From Gammaproteobacteria bacterium (GTDB taxonomy: Bacteria > Pseudomonadota > Gammaproteobacteria > Steroidobacterales > Rariloculaceae): a DNA stretch of 64,000 nt. Location: positions 1 through 64,000 of the forward strand of contig JAJEFE010000095.1 in assembly GCA_022820625.1 (NCBI GenBank), in the 5' to 3' direction. Positions 44,546 through 53,863 of this stretch are shown piece by piece. The first letter of the stretch is position 1; every line of letters begins with the position of its first letter. Position numbers and translations under genes: made by a program. The notes below the pieces were generated by a model, which saw nothing but the letters and a program-made list of their open reading frames with translations, was not told the origin of the DNA and did not search any database.

Positions 44546-46512
44546 CCCACCTCCGCCGTCCGGGGTGTCTTGCCGGGCACTGTCCGGCGCACGCGCTCCT
44601 GACGATAGCGCGGATCCGACAGGGCCACCAGGCCACCCACGGCCATGATCAGGGCGCCCAGCCAGATGAATCGTATCAGGGGCCTGTACTGCACCCGCAG
44701 ACTCCACGCGCCGTCCCCCAGCGGATCCCCCAGCGCAACCAGCAGATCGCGGCGCCAGCCGGCGTCGATCGCGGTCTCCGTCATCGGGCTTTGCTGAACC
44801 CGGTAGATACGCTTCTGGGGCGCAAGTACCGTGACCAGCCGCCCGTCCCGGCGCACCTCGAATTCGCCTTCCACCGCCTGGTAGTTGGGTCCCTGCACGT
44901 CGCGGGTACCGCGGAAGATGAACTCGTAACCGCCGACTTCGCGCCGGTCTCCGGGGACAGCAGCGGCATCGGTTTCGATGCTGTAACTGGACACCACGGT
45001 CACGCCCAGAATGAATACGCCAACGCCCAGGTGCGCGAGGATCATGCCCCACTGCGCCCGGGGCAAAGGCCGGGGCGCCGACCGGTTGCGCACGGCGCGG
45101 ACGATCGGATCCAGCAGCGAGGACAGCACCAGCCAGCAGCCGGCGATCACTCCGACCGTGGTCATCAGCCCTGCCCCGCCGAACAGCAGCCAGGGAAGCG
45201 CAACGCCGAGTACCAGGGCGGCGCCGGCGGGCACCCTCAGGCGCCGCAGCAGCACGGATGCCGACATCTTCTGCCAGTACGCATGCATGCCCATGCCGAC
45301 GAGCGCAGCCAGCGGAAGCATCGGTATCAGAAAGGCGATATTGAAGTACGGAGGACCGACCGAGGGCTTGCCGAACCCCAGCGCATCCGAGAACAACGGG
45401 TAAAGCGTACCGAGCAGTACCACCGCCGTAGCCGCAATCAGCAGCACGTTGTTGATGAGCAGAAACGACTCGCGGGAAATGGGCCGGAAACCGCCCTCGT
45501 CCCGGAAGCGCCGCGCGCGGACCGCGTACAGGAGCAGCGCACCGCCGCTGATGGCGCTCAGCAGCAGCAGGATGAACAGGCCGCGCGCCGGGTCCGATGC
45601 GAACGCGTGCACCGAAACCAGGATCCCCGAGCGAACCAGAAACGTGCCGAGAAGGCTGAGCGTGAACGCCGCGATGGCCAGCAGCAGCGTCCAGCTCTTG
45701 AAGATGCCGCGCCGCTCGGTGACCGCGAGGGAGTGAATCAGCGCCGTGGCCGCCAGCCAGGGCATGAACGAGGCGTTTTCCACCGGATCCCAGAACCACC
45801 AGCCGCCCCAACCGAGCTCGTAGTAGGCCCACCAGCTACCCAGCGCGATGCCGACGGTCAGAAACACCCATGCGCCCACGGTCCAGGGCCGCGTCCACCG
45901 AGCCCACGCCGAACTGAGCCTGCCCGTCATCAGGGCGGCCACGGAGAACGCAAAGGGCACCGAGAGCCCAACGTAGCCCATGTAGAGCATCGGCGGGTGT
46001 ATTACCAGGCCCGGATCCTGGAGCAGCGGATTGAGGTCATTGCCGTCCACCGGCGGTGGGAAGACCCGGTCGAAGGGATTGGAGGTCAACAGGGTAAACA
46101 GCAGCATGCCCACGCTGACCAGGCCGAGTATGCCAAGCACACGGGCGGCAAAGGTCTCGGGCAACCCCCGGCTGGCGGAAGCGACCCCCAACGTCCAGCC
46201 GGCCAGGATCAGAATCCAGAGCAACAGCGATCCCTCGTGGGAACCCCAGACTGCGGCGATCTTGTAGGGCGTGGGCAGCGCGGTATTGGAATTGAGCGCG
46301 ACGTAGCGCACGCTGAAGTCATCGACGTAAAAGGCGTGGGCGAGAACCACGAAAGCCGCGGCCACGAAAACGAACTGGCCCACTGCCATGGGCCGAGCCA
46401 GGGCCATCAGGTCGGCCCGCTGCCCGGCCGCGCCCAGCAGGGGCACGGATGCCTGAATCAGCGCCAGACCCAACGCGAGGATCAGCGCGAAGTGGCCGAA
46501 TTCCGGGATCAC
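44542..46512 (-). CDS. ccmF: Cytochrome c haem lyase subunit CcmF
   Basis: 656-residue membrane protein with about 14 segments. The haem-handling WWD motif is GWGGWWFWDPVENASFMPWL (about 235-255), with conserved His residues in PPMLYMGYVG context and elsewhere. CcmF, with CcmH and CcmI, attaches haem from CcmE to apocytochrome c. Four-base overlaps exist with ccmE before and dsbE after. Confidence 0.94.
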   Translation of the reverse strand: MIPEFGHFALILALGLALIQASVPLLGAAGQRADLMALARPMAVGQFVFVAAAFVVLAHAFYVDDFSVRYVALNSNTALPTPYKIAAVWGSHEGSLLLWILILAGWTLGVASASRGLPETFAARVLGILGLVSVGMLLFTLLTSNPFDRVFPPPVDGNDLNPLLQDPGLVIHPPMLYMGYVGLSVPFAFSVAALMTGRLSSAWARWTRPWTVGAWVFLTVGIALGSWWAYYELGWGGWWFWDPVENASFMPWLAATALIHSLAVTERRGIFKSWTLLLAIAAFTLSLLGTFLVRSGILVSVHAFASDPARGLFILLLLSAISGGALLLYAVRARRFRDEGGFRPISRESFLLINNVLLIAATAVVLLGTLYPLFSDALGFGKPSVGPPYFNIAFLIPMLPLAALVGMGMHAYWQKMSASVLLRRLRVPAGAALVLGVALPWLLFGGAGLMTTVGVIAGCWLVLSSLLDPIVRAVRNRSAPRPLPRAQWGMILAHLGVGVFILGVTVVSSYSIETDAAAVPGDRREVGGYEFIFRGTRDVQGPNYQAVEGEFEVRRDGRLVTVLAPQKRIYRVQQSPMTETAIDAGWRRDLLVALGDPLGDGAWSLRVQYRPLIRFIWLGALIMAVGGLVALSDPRYRQERVRRTVPGKTPRTAEVG

Positions 46513-46946
46513 GGGGCCTCGCCCTGCTCTGCCTGGGCCAGCGCCTCGGCAATTTCAGGCGGCATGTAGTTCTCGTCGTGCTTGGCCAGGATTTCGTCGG
46601 CGACGAACAGCCCGTTCGCGTCGGGCCGGCCCCGGGCCACGACGCCCTGGTCTTCGGCGAAGAGATCCGGCAGCACGCCAGAGTAGGTCACGGGCATGGT
46701 GTGGACATAGTCCGTGACGATGAAGTTCACCGTCAGGCTGCCCGGATCGCGCTGGATGCTCTCCGGCAGCACCATGCCGCCGAGGTGATAGGCACGACCG
46801 TCCGGAGCCTCGCCCGCAGCCACCTGGGTGGGGGTGAAGAAGTACAGGAGGTTTTCCTGGAACGCCCGCAGCGCCAGCCCCGCCGACAGGATCACCCCTG
46901 CGGCGACCAGCGCGACGAGGACCATTCTCTGGCGGCGTGGAGTCAT
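46509..46946 (-). CDS. ccmE: Haem chaperone CcmE
   Basis: 145 residues: an N-terminal membrane anchor (about 8-28) and an OB-fold periplasmic domain. The covalent haem-binding His is in ILAKHDENYMPPEI (about 123-136). It accepts haem from the CcmABCD complex and hands it to CcmF. It overlaps ccmD and ccmF by four bases each. Confidence 0.94.
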   Translation of the reverse strand: MTPRRQRMVLVALVAAGVILSAGLALRAFQENLLYFFTPTQVAAGEAPDGRAYHLGGMVLPESIQRDPGSLTVNFIVTDYVHTMPVTYSGVLPDLFAEDQGVVARGRPDANGLFVADEILAKHDENYMPPEIAEALAQAEQGEAP

Positions 46947-47131
46947 CCGATCTGCCTCACCGTGGGTTTCGCACGGGTCTCCTGTTCTGCCCCGGCCTGC
47001 TGCAGCCGGGCCAACGCGTTGGCCTGGTGCCGATAGGCCGCCCAGGCGTTGTATACCATGACGACAAGTGTAACGCCGTAAGCGGACCAGACATAGGGTC
47101 CGTGGCCGCCCATGGCCAGAAACTCGCTCAT
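46943..47131 (-). CDS. ccmD: Haem exporter protein CcmD
   Basis: 62 residues with one membrane segment (about 12-32; YVWSAYGVTLVVMVYNAWAA) and a charged cytoplasmic tail. Size, topology and position between ccmC and ccmE identify CcmD, which helps release haem-loaded CcmE. ATG 47131 overlaps the ccmC stop in ATGA. Confidence 0.88.
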   Translation of the reverse strand: MSEFLAMGGHGPYVWSAYGVTLVVMVYNAWAAYRHQANALARLQQAGAEQETRAKPTVRQIG

Positions 47132-47901
47132 GCGGCCGCCTCCGCGGCGAGATTCCTCACCCAGCGGGTCCGGCTTTCCCGGCGCAGGATTTCCCCCTGG
47201 AGCCGCTTGCAGAGCAACCAGCCGAAGAACAGGGAGAATCCGGCGAGCATGATCAGGAGCGGGATCAGCATGTCCATGGTGATGGACGGCCCACCCTCGC
47301 GAATCAGTGTCGGACCCTGGTGCAGCGTCGTCCACCATTCCACCGAGTAGTGGATGATCGGCACGTTCACCACACCCACCACCGCGAGCAGCGCGCTGAC
47401 CCGATCCGCCTTGTCGCGCTCATCGAAGGACATCCGCAGAACCATGTAACCGATGAACAGGAACAGCAGAAGCAACTCGAACATCAACCGTGCATCGCCC
47501 CATTCCCAATAGGTGCCCCACGTGGGCTTTCCCCAGATGCCGCCGGTAATCAGTGCCAGGGCGGTAAACCAGGCACCCAGCGGGGCCACGCAAACGGCCA
47601 CCCCGTGCGCCAGCTTCATGCGCCAGATGTAGCCGATCGCTGCGGCGACAGCCATGAGGACGTACCCCCCCATACTCAGGTATGCACTCGGTACATGGAT
47701 GTAGATGATCCTGAAGCTGTCGCCCTGCAGATAGTCCGGCGGCGCCAGGACCAGGCCCCAGAAGGCACCCACTGCCAGTAGCACGCACGACATCGTCCCA
47801 AGCCAGGGGGCGAGTCGCCCCGCGAGCCGGTAGACATAGGGCGGCGATCCGAGCTGGTGGAAAGCCCGCCAGAGCCGGCTGCGTATGGGCACTGCGCTCA
47901 T
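47128..47901 (-). CDS. ccmC: Haem-handling membrane protein CcmC
   Basis: 257 residues with six membrane segments. The Trp-rich motif is WGKPTWGTYWEWGDARL (about 123-139), flanked by conserved His residues in IIYIHVPSAYLSM and IIHYSVEWW. CcmC loads haem onto CcmE. ATG 47901 overlaps the ccmB stop in ATGA. Confidence 0.94.
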   Translation of the reverse strand: MSAVPIRSRLWRAFHQLGSPPYVYRLAGRLAPWLGTMSCVLLAVGAFWGLVLAPPDYLQGDSFRIIYIHVPSAYLSMGGYVLMAVAAAIGYIWRMKLAHGVAVCVAPLGAWFTALALITGGIWGKPTWGTYWEWGDARLMFELLLLFLFIGYMVLRMSFDERDKADRVSALLAVVGVVNVPIIHYSVEWWTTLHQGPTLIREGGPSITMDMLIPLLIMLAGFSLFFGWLLCKRLQGEILRRESRTRWVRNLAAEAAA

Positions 47902-48566
47902 TCCAGTGCCGTCCTTACGGCCGCTGCCGTGATCACGGGCCCCAGCGAGACGGAAAGCACGGCCAGAGCCGCGAGCAGGTAAAGGGGTCCGGCCAGGGGC
48001 TCTCCCAGGGCAGCAAGCTCCGTGGCCCGTGTTCCGAAGATCAACACCGGGCCCGTCAACGGCAGAATCAGCAGGCCAATGATCGTGCCGCCCGCCCGCA
48101 ACGAGACAGTCAGGGCCGCGCCGATGGCAGCGAGCACGCTGAGCGTCGGCGTAGCCAGCGCCAGCGCGGCGACCAGACCGGGCAATGCCGTAAGGGGCAG
48201 GTAGAACGAAAGCGCCAGAACCGGCGCCAATACCAGCAACGGTACGCCGCTCACGGACCAATGAGCGACAATTTTTGCGAGCACGACGAGCCCCAGCGGT
48301 GCCGGCCCCAGAATCAATTGCTCCATACTGCCGTCCTCCGCGTCGGCGCGGAACAGGCCGTCGAGGGCCAGGAGCGAGGACAACAGGGCCGACATCCACA
48401 GTACCGCCGCCCCTGTACTCCTGAGCTGGGCCTCGTCCGGAGACGCCGCCAGGGGAAACAAGGACGCGATGATAACGAAGAAAATCAGCGGCGTCGCCAA
48501 TTCGCTCCAGCGGCGAAACGCCAGGCGCAGGTCGCGCTTGAGGATGCAGATGAAGATGTCAGCCAT
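47898..48566 (-). CDS. ccmB: Haem exporter ABC membrane subunit CcmB
   Basis: 222 residues with about six membrane segments. It starts IFICILKRDLRLAFRRWSEL and contains LLALDGLFRADAEDGSMEQL, both well-conserved in CcmB. It pairs with the ATPase CcmA to power CcmE release. The start lies 38 bases after the ccmA stop, the only sizeable gap inside the operon. Confidence 0.92.
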   Translation of the reverse strand: MADIFICILKRDLRLAFRRWSELATPLIFFVIIASLFPLAASPDEAQLRSTGAAVLWMSALLSSLLALDGLFRADAEDGSMEQLILGPAPLGLVVLAKIVAHWSVSGVPLLVLAPVLALSFYLPLTALPGLVAALALATPTLSVLAAIGAALTVSLRAGGTIIGLLILPLTGPVLIFGTRATELAALGEPLAGPLYLLAALAVLSVSLGPVITAAAVRTALE

Positions 48567-48604
48567 CAAACGAAGCCCTTGTTCCTGCCCACCGTTACCG
48601 CCCG

Positions 48605-49201
48605 TCACAGTTCGATCGCCAGGGATCCGGTGAGCCGTCCAGGCTGATGTGTGCTGACAGCGGCGAGTCCTCCGGCGCCGGTATGATGCTGGAGCCATGT
48701 CTGCATGACCCCGACCCCCTTGTCGTCGAGATTCGTCAGCGGCTCGTCCAGCAGCCACAAACGGGCCGGTTTCAGCCGCAGGCAACCCAACGCAAGCCGA
48801 CGACGCTGCCCCGCGGATAGCCGTCGCACTTCGCGCCGACGGAAGGGCTTCAGCCGCAGTTCGTCCAGAATCCGGTCGATTTCATCGCGCCCATTCCAGA
48901 AATCCCGGGTGAATTGGAGGTTCCCCTCCGCCGTGAGTTCGTTCTTCAGTCCGTCCCGATGACCAAGATAAGCGATTTCCGAACGTGTCTCCGGTGCCAA
49001 CCGGTGTACCTTGGTGCCGCACCACTGCGTTCTGCCGGCAAAGGGGAGCGCGAGCCCTGCCAGCACGCGCAACAGGCTCGTCTTGCCGGAACCGTTGGGC
49101 CCGGTAATCAGGGCCGTCTGGCCCGGCAGGAGTTCGAAACTCAGATCGCGGAGCAGGCAGGATTCGCCCCGCCAGACCTCCAGGGACGTTACCGTGAGCA
49201 C
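48605..49201 (-). CDS. ccmA: Haem exporter ABC ATPase CcmA
   Basis: 198 residues of a single ABC ATPase: Walker A GPNGSGKTSLLR (about 35), signature LSAGQRRRLALGCLRL, Walker B LWLLDEPLTNLD. The short length and position before ccmB identify CcmA. The start is GTG at 49201. First gene of ccmABCDEFGHI. Its promoter should lie in the 49202-49276 gap after the receptor operon terminator, where I see no clear boxes. Confidence 0.93.
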   Translation of the reverse strand: MLTVTSLEVWRGESCLLRDLSFELLPGQTALITGPNGSGKTSLLRVLAGLALPFAGRTQWCGTKVHRLAPETRSEIAYLGHRDGLKNELTAEGNLQFTRDFWNGRDEIDRILDELRLKPFRRREVRRLSAGQRRRLALGCLRLKPARLWLLDEPLTNLDDKGVGVMQTWLQHHTGAGGLAAVSTHQPGRLTGSLAIEL

Positions 49202-49270
49202 GGATTACGGCCTCCATGGGTAGCAGAGGCCATTTTCGCCCGTGAACGCGCGATTGCAAGTCGTATGGGG

Positions 49271-49307
49271 AAAACAGGCGTCGGGCGCGGTGTTGCGCCT
49301 CGACGCC
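49271..49307 (-). terminator. Rho-independent terminator of the TonB-receptor operon
   Basis: A compound stem reads GGCGTCG/CGACGCC (7 bp, plus-strand 49277-49283 and 49301-49307) with inner GCGC/GCGC pairing and a small loop. On the minus strand it is followed by TGTTTT (49276-49271). It sits 28 bases after the receptor gene stop and insulates the ccm operon. Confidence 0.75.
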
Positions 49308-49334
49308 CTGTCGGGTAATTCCCGGGCCGTCAGG

Positions 49335-51989
49335 TCAGAAGAACCATTTGCCGCTGAGGCTGAGGCTGGTGCCTACCCGCTGATTGATGATTCGGGCCAG
49401 TTCGCCCTGGCTGTTGATCTGCCTGAATTCCCGGTCTTCGTCCAGAATGTTGTCAAGCTTTGCCTGCAACTCGATCCGGTCGGTGGGAAAGTACTTGTAA
49501 ACGATTCCAAGCGATTGAAACGGCTCCTCGTAGGCGTCCTCGTTTCGGCCCGTGCCGGCAAAGTAGATGCGCTCGCCGAAGGCGTTGTAGTTCAGGTAGG
49601 CGCTGTGCATGCCGTTGCCGGAGTCGTAACCCAGCGTCGCGTTGAACACCCACTCGGAATGTCCCGTCATTCGGCGTGTGAGATTGGTCAATACGGTGGA
49701 GAGATTGGGATCGAGCCTGATCTCCGAATCGCTGAGGGTCATGTTGCCGGTGAGGAACAATCCGGCCGGCAATTCCTTCAGTCCCTCCAGTTCGATTCCG
49801 GAAATCTCGCCGGATTCGGCATTGGCAAAACTCAGGACCACGTCGTCGTCCGACCCGGCTGACCGGATCTGCTCGATGGGTGACTGGATCTCCTTGTAGA
49901 ACAGCGACACCGTCATGTTGTCGCCGCTACCCCAGAAGAACTCGGAACGGATCTCGAAGTTCGAAATCGGCGAGGAAACCAGTGACGGATTGCCCCTGAC
50001 GCGCACATTCAGCTCCGGATCGATATAGACGACGTCCGCGACCTCCCGCAAGTCGGGCCGAACCACCGTCTCACCGAAGCTGAGCCGGACCTGGTACTGG
50101 TCGGTGCCGAAAAGCCCGGCACCGTCGTAGGTCAGTGCCGCCGAACCGAAGATATCGTCTTCCTTGATGGCCAGCCTTTGGTCCGGCTCGTTCAACTGGT
50201 TCTGCAACCTGACGATCGACTGGCCGGTGTAGTCGAGCAGATCGATGGGTAATACCGCCTGCTGATAAGCTTCGTAGCGTCCGCCCACCGTCACGCGCCA
50301 ATTGTCGGTGAACTGTGCATCGACCATGCCGTAACCCGCATCGACCTTCTGTGCGCCGATGTAACTCTCGGTGCCGAACTGGGTGCCCAGCGAGAGATCG
50401 AAACCGTTTTCGGTTGTAAGTCTTCCCGGTACAAGGACATCGCCGGGCGTTCCGGAGAGCACATTGGACAACACCCCCACGGAATTCAGGTTGATGTTGT
50501 ACCCGCGATAGTCGCGATCCTTCTTCAGACCCCACCAGCCACCGGAAACAGAGACGAAAAGTCGGTCTGTTTCTATCGGCAACACCAGGTTTCCACCCCA
50601 GCTCGACTGATTGTCGTCGAGATCGAGAAACGAAAACTTTCCGCTGGACGTGGTTGCCAGTATCTGCGTGCTCAGTTGTTGGCCCGTCGTCGCGTCAAGC
50701 AGCGCGCCGGCCTGGAAATCCGACTCGTTGGGAATGTCCGTGGTGGCCTGACTCTCCGAGAAAAACCAGTCGAACGCCAGGTTCTGAAGTCTCAGCGTTT
50801 CCATGAACCCGGAAAGCAACGGCGTTTCCGCAAACGCATGTTCACCCGATACCTGGGTGAGTTGCAGCTCACGTTGTTCCAGCCGTGTGGAATAGTTCAG
50901 CTTCTGATCCGGAAACTCGTTGTTCTGGTCGAAGCCCCGCGCGATGCTGGCCCGGGCCTCGTCATCCGTCAGCGTGTAAGCCGCCAGCTCGATGGAGTGA
51001 TCGGCGGTATATTCCACGCCCAGGTTCAGGGAAGCGACCGTGCGTTCTTCCCTGACCGTCTGGTCGATGTCGACAAAATTGACCTCCGGGTTTCCGATGC
51101 CTTCGCGGCGTTGGTTCTGATTGCGAAACTTTTCGCCGTAGGTAGCGTTGACGAGCGCACCGAACTGCCAGTTGGCGCCGATATCCCAGACGTTGCCCAG
51201 CGCAATCTTGCCGTCCACATCGGGGTCCAGCGATTCGATACGGGTACCGATGTTGGTATCCAGGCTGTCGATGAGGTCCTGATGAATGGCCATGGCATCG
51301 GAAACGGTAGCCGACGCGTCATTGCCACGCAGCGAGCCGAAAATACTCGCAACACTGATATCCCCGAGGTAGCTGTCGATGGCGTTCCTGATCGTGCCCG
51401 GCAGGGGCGTTGCCCCGCCCGCAAACGTGAGTCCGTCGCCGGAGCTCTCGTTGTTGGATCCCAGGCCAATGGACGCTTCAAGCACAGCGTCACTGGGAAC
51501 GCTGGTGGTGCGGATATCGATGGCACCCCCGCCGAAGCTCGCAGGCTGATCGGGTGAGGGGGACTTCTGTATCTTGATGGACTCGACGATGGACGTGGGA
51601 AACAGATCCAGCGGAATGACGCTGCGTGTCAGTTCCGGGGAAGGCACAGCCGCCCTGTTTACCGTGACGCTGGAGTACCGTTCGCCAAGGCCACGCACAT
51701 AGACGAACTTTCCGTCTACCACCGTCAGTCCAGGTACCCGGCGCAGGGCCGCCGCAATGTCGGAATCACCAGCGCGGGCAATGACTTCGGCACCAAGGAA
51801 GTCCGCCGAAAACGGCACGGTGATGCGCTCCAAAACCAGCGATTCCGCGGCGCTGAGGAAGCGGCCGACAACGACCACTTCCTCGATCTCGGCTTGGGCG
51901 TCGCCCTCAGGTTCGGCGGTTTCGTCCTGCGCCCAGCCCGCCAGCGGGAAGGCGGATAGCAGCAGCGCAATCAGTAGGGATTTCTTCAT
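49335..51989 (-). CDS. TonB-dependent outer-membrane receptor
   Basis: 884 residues: a signal peptide ending near AGWAQ, a TonB box-like EEVVVVG, a plug domain (about 50-170) with ALRRVPGLTVVDGKFVYVRG and IKIQKSPSPDQPASFGGGAI, and a 22-strand barrel ending in Phe (SLSGKWFF). It would import a scarce ligand using TonB energy. The beta-helix lipoprotein gene precedes it by 5 bases in the same operon, suggesting a surface ligand-capture partner. The ligand is unknown. Confidence 0.92.
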   Translation of the reverse strand: MKKSLLIALLLSAFPLAGWAQDETAEPEGDAQAEIEEVVVVGRFLSAAESLVLERITVPFSADFLGAEVIARAGDSDIAAALRRVPGLTVVDGKFVYVRGLGERYSSVTVNRAAVPSPELTRSVIPLDLFPTSIVESIKIQKSPSPDQPASFGGGAIDIRTTSVPSDAVLEASIGLGSNNESSGDGLTFAGGATPLPGTIRNAIDSYLGDISVASIFGSLRGNDASATVSDAMAIHQDLIDSLDTNIGTRIESLDPDVDGKIALGNVWDIGANWQFGALVNATYGEKFRNQNQRREGIGNPEVNFVDIDQTVREERTVASLNLGVEYTADHSIELAAYTLTDDEARASIARGFDQNNEFPDQKLNYSTRLEQRELQLTQVSGEHAFAETPLLSGFMETLRLQNLAFDWFFSESQATTDIPNESDFQAGALLDATTGQQLSTQILATTSSGKFSFLDLDDNQSSWGGNLVLPIETDRLFVSVSGGWWGLKKDRDYRGYNINLNSVGVLSNVLSGTPGDVLVPGRLTTENGFDLSLGTQFGTESYIGAQKVDAGYGMVDAQFTDNWRVTVGGRYEAYQQAVLPIDLLDYTGQSIVRLQNQLNEPDQRLAIKEDDIFGSAALTYDGAGLFGTDQYQVRLSFGETVVRPDLREVADVVYIDPELNVRVRGNPSLVSSPISNFEIRSEFFWGSGDNMTVSLFYKEIQSPIEQIRSAGSDDDVVLSFANAESGEISGIELEGLKELPAGLFLTGNMTLSDSEIRLDPNLSTVLTNLTRRMTGHSEWVFNATLGYDSGNGMHSAYLNYNAFGERIYFAGTGRNEDAYEEPFQSLGIVYKYFPTDRIELQAKLDNILDEDREFRQINSQGELARIINQRVGTSLSLSGKWFF

Positions 51990-51994
51990 GTTGC

Positions 51995-53662
51995 TCACGG
52001 TACCAATTGCGCATTCAGACCGACGGCCCATCCAGCCAGCCAGTCGTCCCCGCTGTTTGCGCCGCCGAGGTAGGTCGGCGTCCTGAAGATGCCGCCGAGG
52101 CTCGACGCGTCAAAAAGGGTCACGGTGACCGCAGCGCCCGTTGAGTCCTGAATGCTTCCCAGCGTCCTGTAGGCACGGGTACCCACGCCGCCGTCGAGCA
52201 GCATGGCCATGGGCAGGTTGTCGATGACATGGTTGTTGGCATTCCGGTTGTCGGTACCCACCGAGCCGGCCAGCCAGTCGTGCACATTGAAGTTGTCCCG
52301 ATTTGTCTTGACCGGTTCGGTGCAGGCGATCAGGTTGCTGCTTGCCCGGCTGGTTCCGTCGAGCGCCGCGTCGCCGGTTTGCGGGCCTTCCGTGTCGTGC
52401 AACTCCAGGCACTCATTACTGGCCATGCCGTCGGCATTGGAGGTGATGATCGAGTTGTACATCTCGAAGAACGTGCCTTCACGGTAGAGCGGCCCTTCCG
52501 AGTCACCCTTGGAACTGGGATTGGTGCCGGCTCCCTCGTCGATGTTCGACGTGACGCAGGTCAGATTCGAAATGCGCAACTTGGTGGTGGGCGTGAAACC
52601 GTCGTCGCGATTCCCGCCGGTATTGTCGCCTTCGATGCAGCGGTTGCCGCCGGAGGTGTGGACGACGACCGCGTACTGGATGTCGCCGTTGTAGCCCTCT
52701 GAGTAGTCGATGGAATCGTCGCCGACGTTCACGGCCACGATGTGATCCATGTTCACCGCGCCGCCGAACATCTCGAAACCGTCGTCCTGGGATGTGTACG
52801 TCTGCACGTGACTGATGGTGGTGCCGCTGCCGACCGCATTCAGCGTCAGCGCGTTGAGCTCGTCGCCGTCGACGACCTCGTAGCCCGCGTGCTTGACGAC
52901 CACGTAGCGCAGCACACCCGAGTCTTCGGCATTGTTGTTCCCGCCATAGGTCGCCGGGCGTCCTTCAGCGGTGACGTGACAGTTGTGGACGTTGTTGGAC
53001 GTTCCGTCAAAGTCGCTGGCGCCGGAGCCGGATCCCGTCGATGTGCCGTCGTGGCACTTGTTGGTTCGGCCATTGCCGTTGATCTGCAGTCCGCCCCACT
53101 GGCCGCGGTCGCTCTCGGTGGCCGTGTCCAGGATCGCGTCCTCGTCAGACGTAAACGTAATCGGATTACCCGCCGTGCCCTCCGCGAAAATCTGCGAACC
53201 TCGCGCGATCCGCACGTAGCTGTCCTGGGCCTCGAAAACCATGGTGTTGCCCGCAGCGATCGTCAGGCGCGTCCCCTCGCCCTCCTGGGGGATTCGCTTG
53301 CCGGTGGCGGCGGCGTTTACGTCGACGTCCTCGCCGATGTACAGGCTGTCTACGAAAATGTGCATGCCGCCGTTATCCAGCGCGGAAAAGGTGATGGCGC
53401 TGACGGTGATCGGACGCGTATCGCTCACGAACAGCGAGTCGTAAACGCAATTGCCGCCGGTGTGTTCGCCCTGAAATGTCTGGCCGGCTTCCGTATAGCT
53501 GGCGCAGGGGTTCTCGACCTCCACGGCGCCCGTCGTCGTCGACGAATTGTCCGTGGACGTGGAATTGTCGACTGTGGTAGGACTCAGAACAATGTCGCCG
53601 CTGTCGCACGCTGCGAGCCCGGCGGCCAATGCAATCAGAGTCAGGACGTGCCTGTATTCCAT
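51995..53662 (-). CDS. Beta-helix lipoprotein paired with a TonB receptor
   Basis: 555 residues. The signal peptide ends in lipobox GLAAC (Cys near 19), followed by a Ser/Thr/Asp-rich linker. The body has many short Gly/Asn/Asp-rich repeats such as GNPITFTSDEDA, DRGQWGGLQINGNG, GVLRYVVVKHAGYE and DDGFEMFGGAVNMDH, typical of a right-handed parallel beta-helix. Scattered Cys pairs are present. It is probably an outer-membrane surface lipoprotein working with the receptor. AGGAG before ATG 53662 supports this start; the frame is open 100 codons upstream. No enzymatic motif was recognised. Confidence 0.8.
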   Translation of the reverse strand: MEYRHVLTLIALAAGLAACDSGDIVLSPTTVDNSTSTDNSSTTTGAVEVENPCASYTEAGQTFQGEHTGGNCVYDSLFVSDTRPITVSAITFSALDNGGMHIFVDSLYIGEDVDVNAAATGKRIPQEGEGTRLTIAAGNTMVFEAQDSYVRIARGSQIFAEGTAGNPITFTSDEDAILDTATESDRGQWGGLQINGNGRTNKCHDGTSTGSGSGASDFDGTSNNVHNCHVTAEGRPATYGGNNNAEDSGVLRYVVVKHAGYEVVDGDELNALTLNAVGSGTTISHVQTYTSQDDGFEMFGGAVNMDHIVAVNVGDDSIDYSEGYNGDIQYAVVVHTSGGNRCIEGDNTGGNRDDGFTPTTKLRISNLTCVTSNIDEGAGTNPSSKGDSEGPLYREGTFFEMYNSIITSNADGMASNECLELHDTEGPQTGDAALDGTSRASSNLIACTEPVKTNRDNFNVHDWLAGSVGTDNRNANNHVIDNLPMAMLLDGGVGTRAYRTLGSIQDSTGAAVTVTLFDASSLGGIFRTPTYLGGANSGDDWLAGWAVGLNAQLVP

Positions 53663-53798
53663 GGATTCAATCTCCTGTTGGACGGTAAAATTTCGTACCT
53701 GATAGAACTTGAAATTCAGGGGCTGGCCCTCATCGGAATCACCAAAAGAGCGGCAATTGAAGGCCGAAAACCCATGGGTGCACAGTAGAATCCTCAGG

Positions 53799-53849
53799 TT
53801 GAGGAAAGTTGACGGATAGATTGAGAGTTCTTGAGGGATTAATTGAGGA
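53799..53849 (+). repeat. Five phased TTGAGGA-like direct repeats
   Basis: TTGAGGA (53799), TTGACGG (53809), TTGAGAG (53821), TTGAGGG (53831) and TTGAGGA (53843) are spaced 10, 12, 10 and 12 bases, close to one helical turn. They lie 137-187 bases upstream of the lipoprotein-receptor operon and just before dgkA. TCCTCA at 53791-53796 also makes an inverted repeat with the first unit. The pattern resembles a binding array for an OmpR/PhoB-type regulator. Confidence 0.55.
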
Positions 53850-53863
53850 TTCGTGACCGACTC

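Noticed and set aside
44791-46569. Long plus-strand open frame (about 592 codons) antisense to ccmF
   Set aside because: The composition is Gln/Arg/His-rich and shadow-like, and ccmF on the minus strand has all family motifs.
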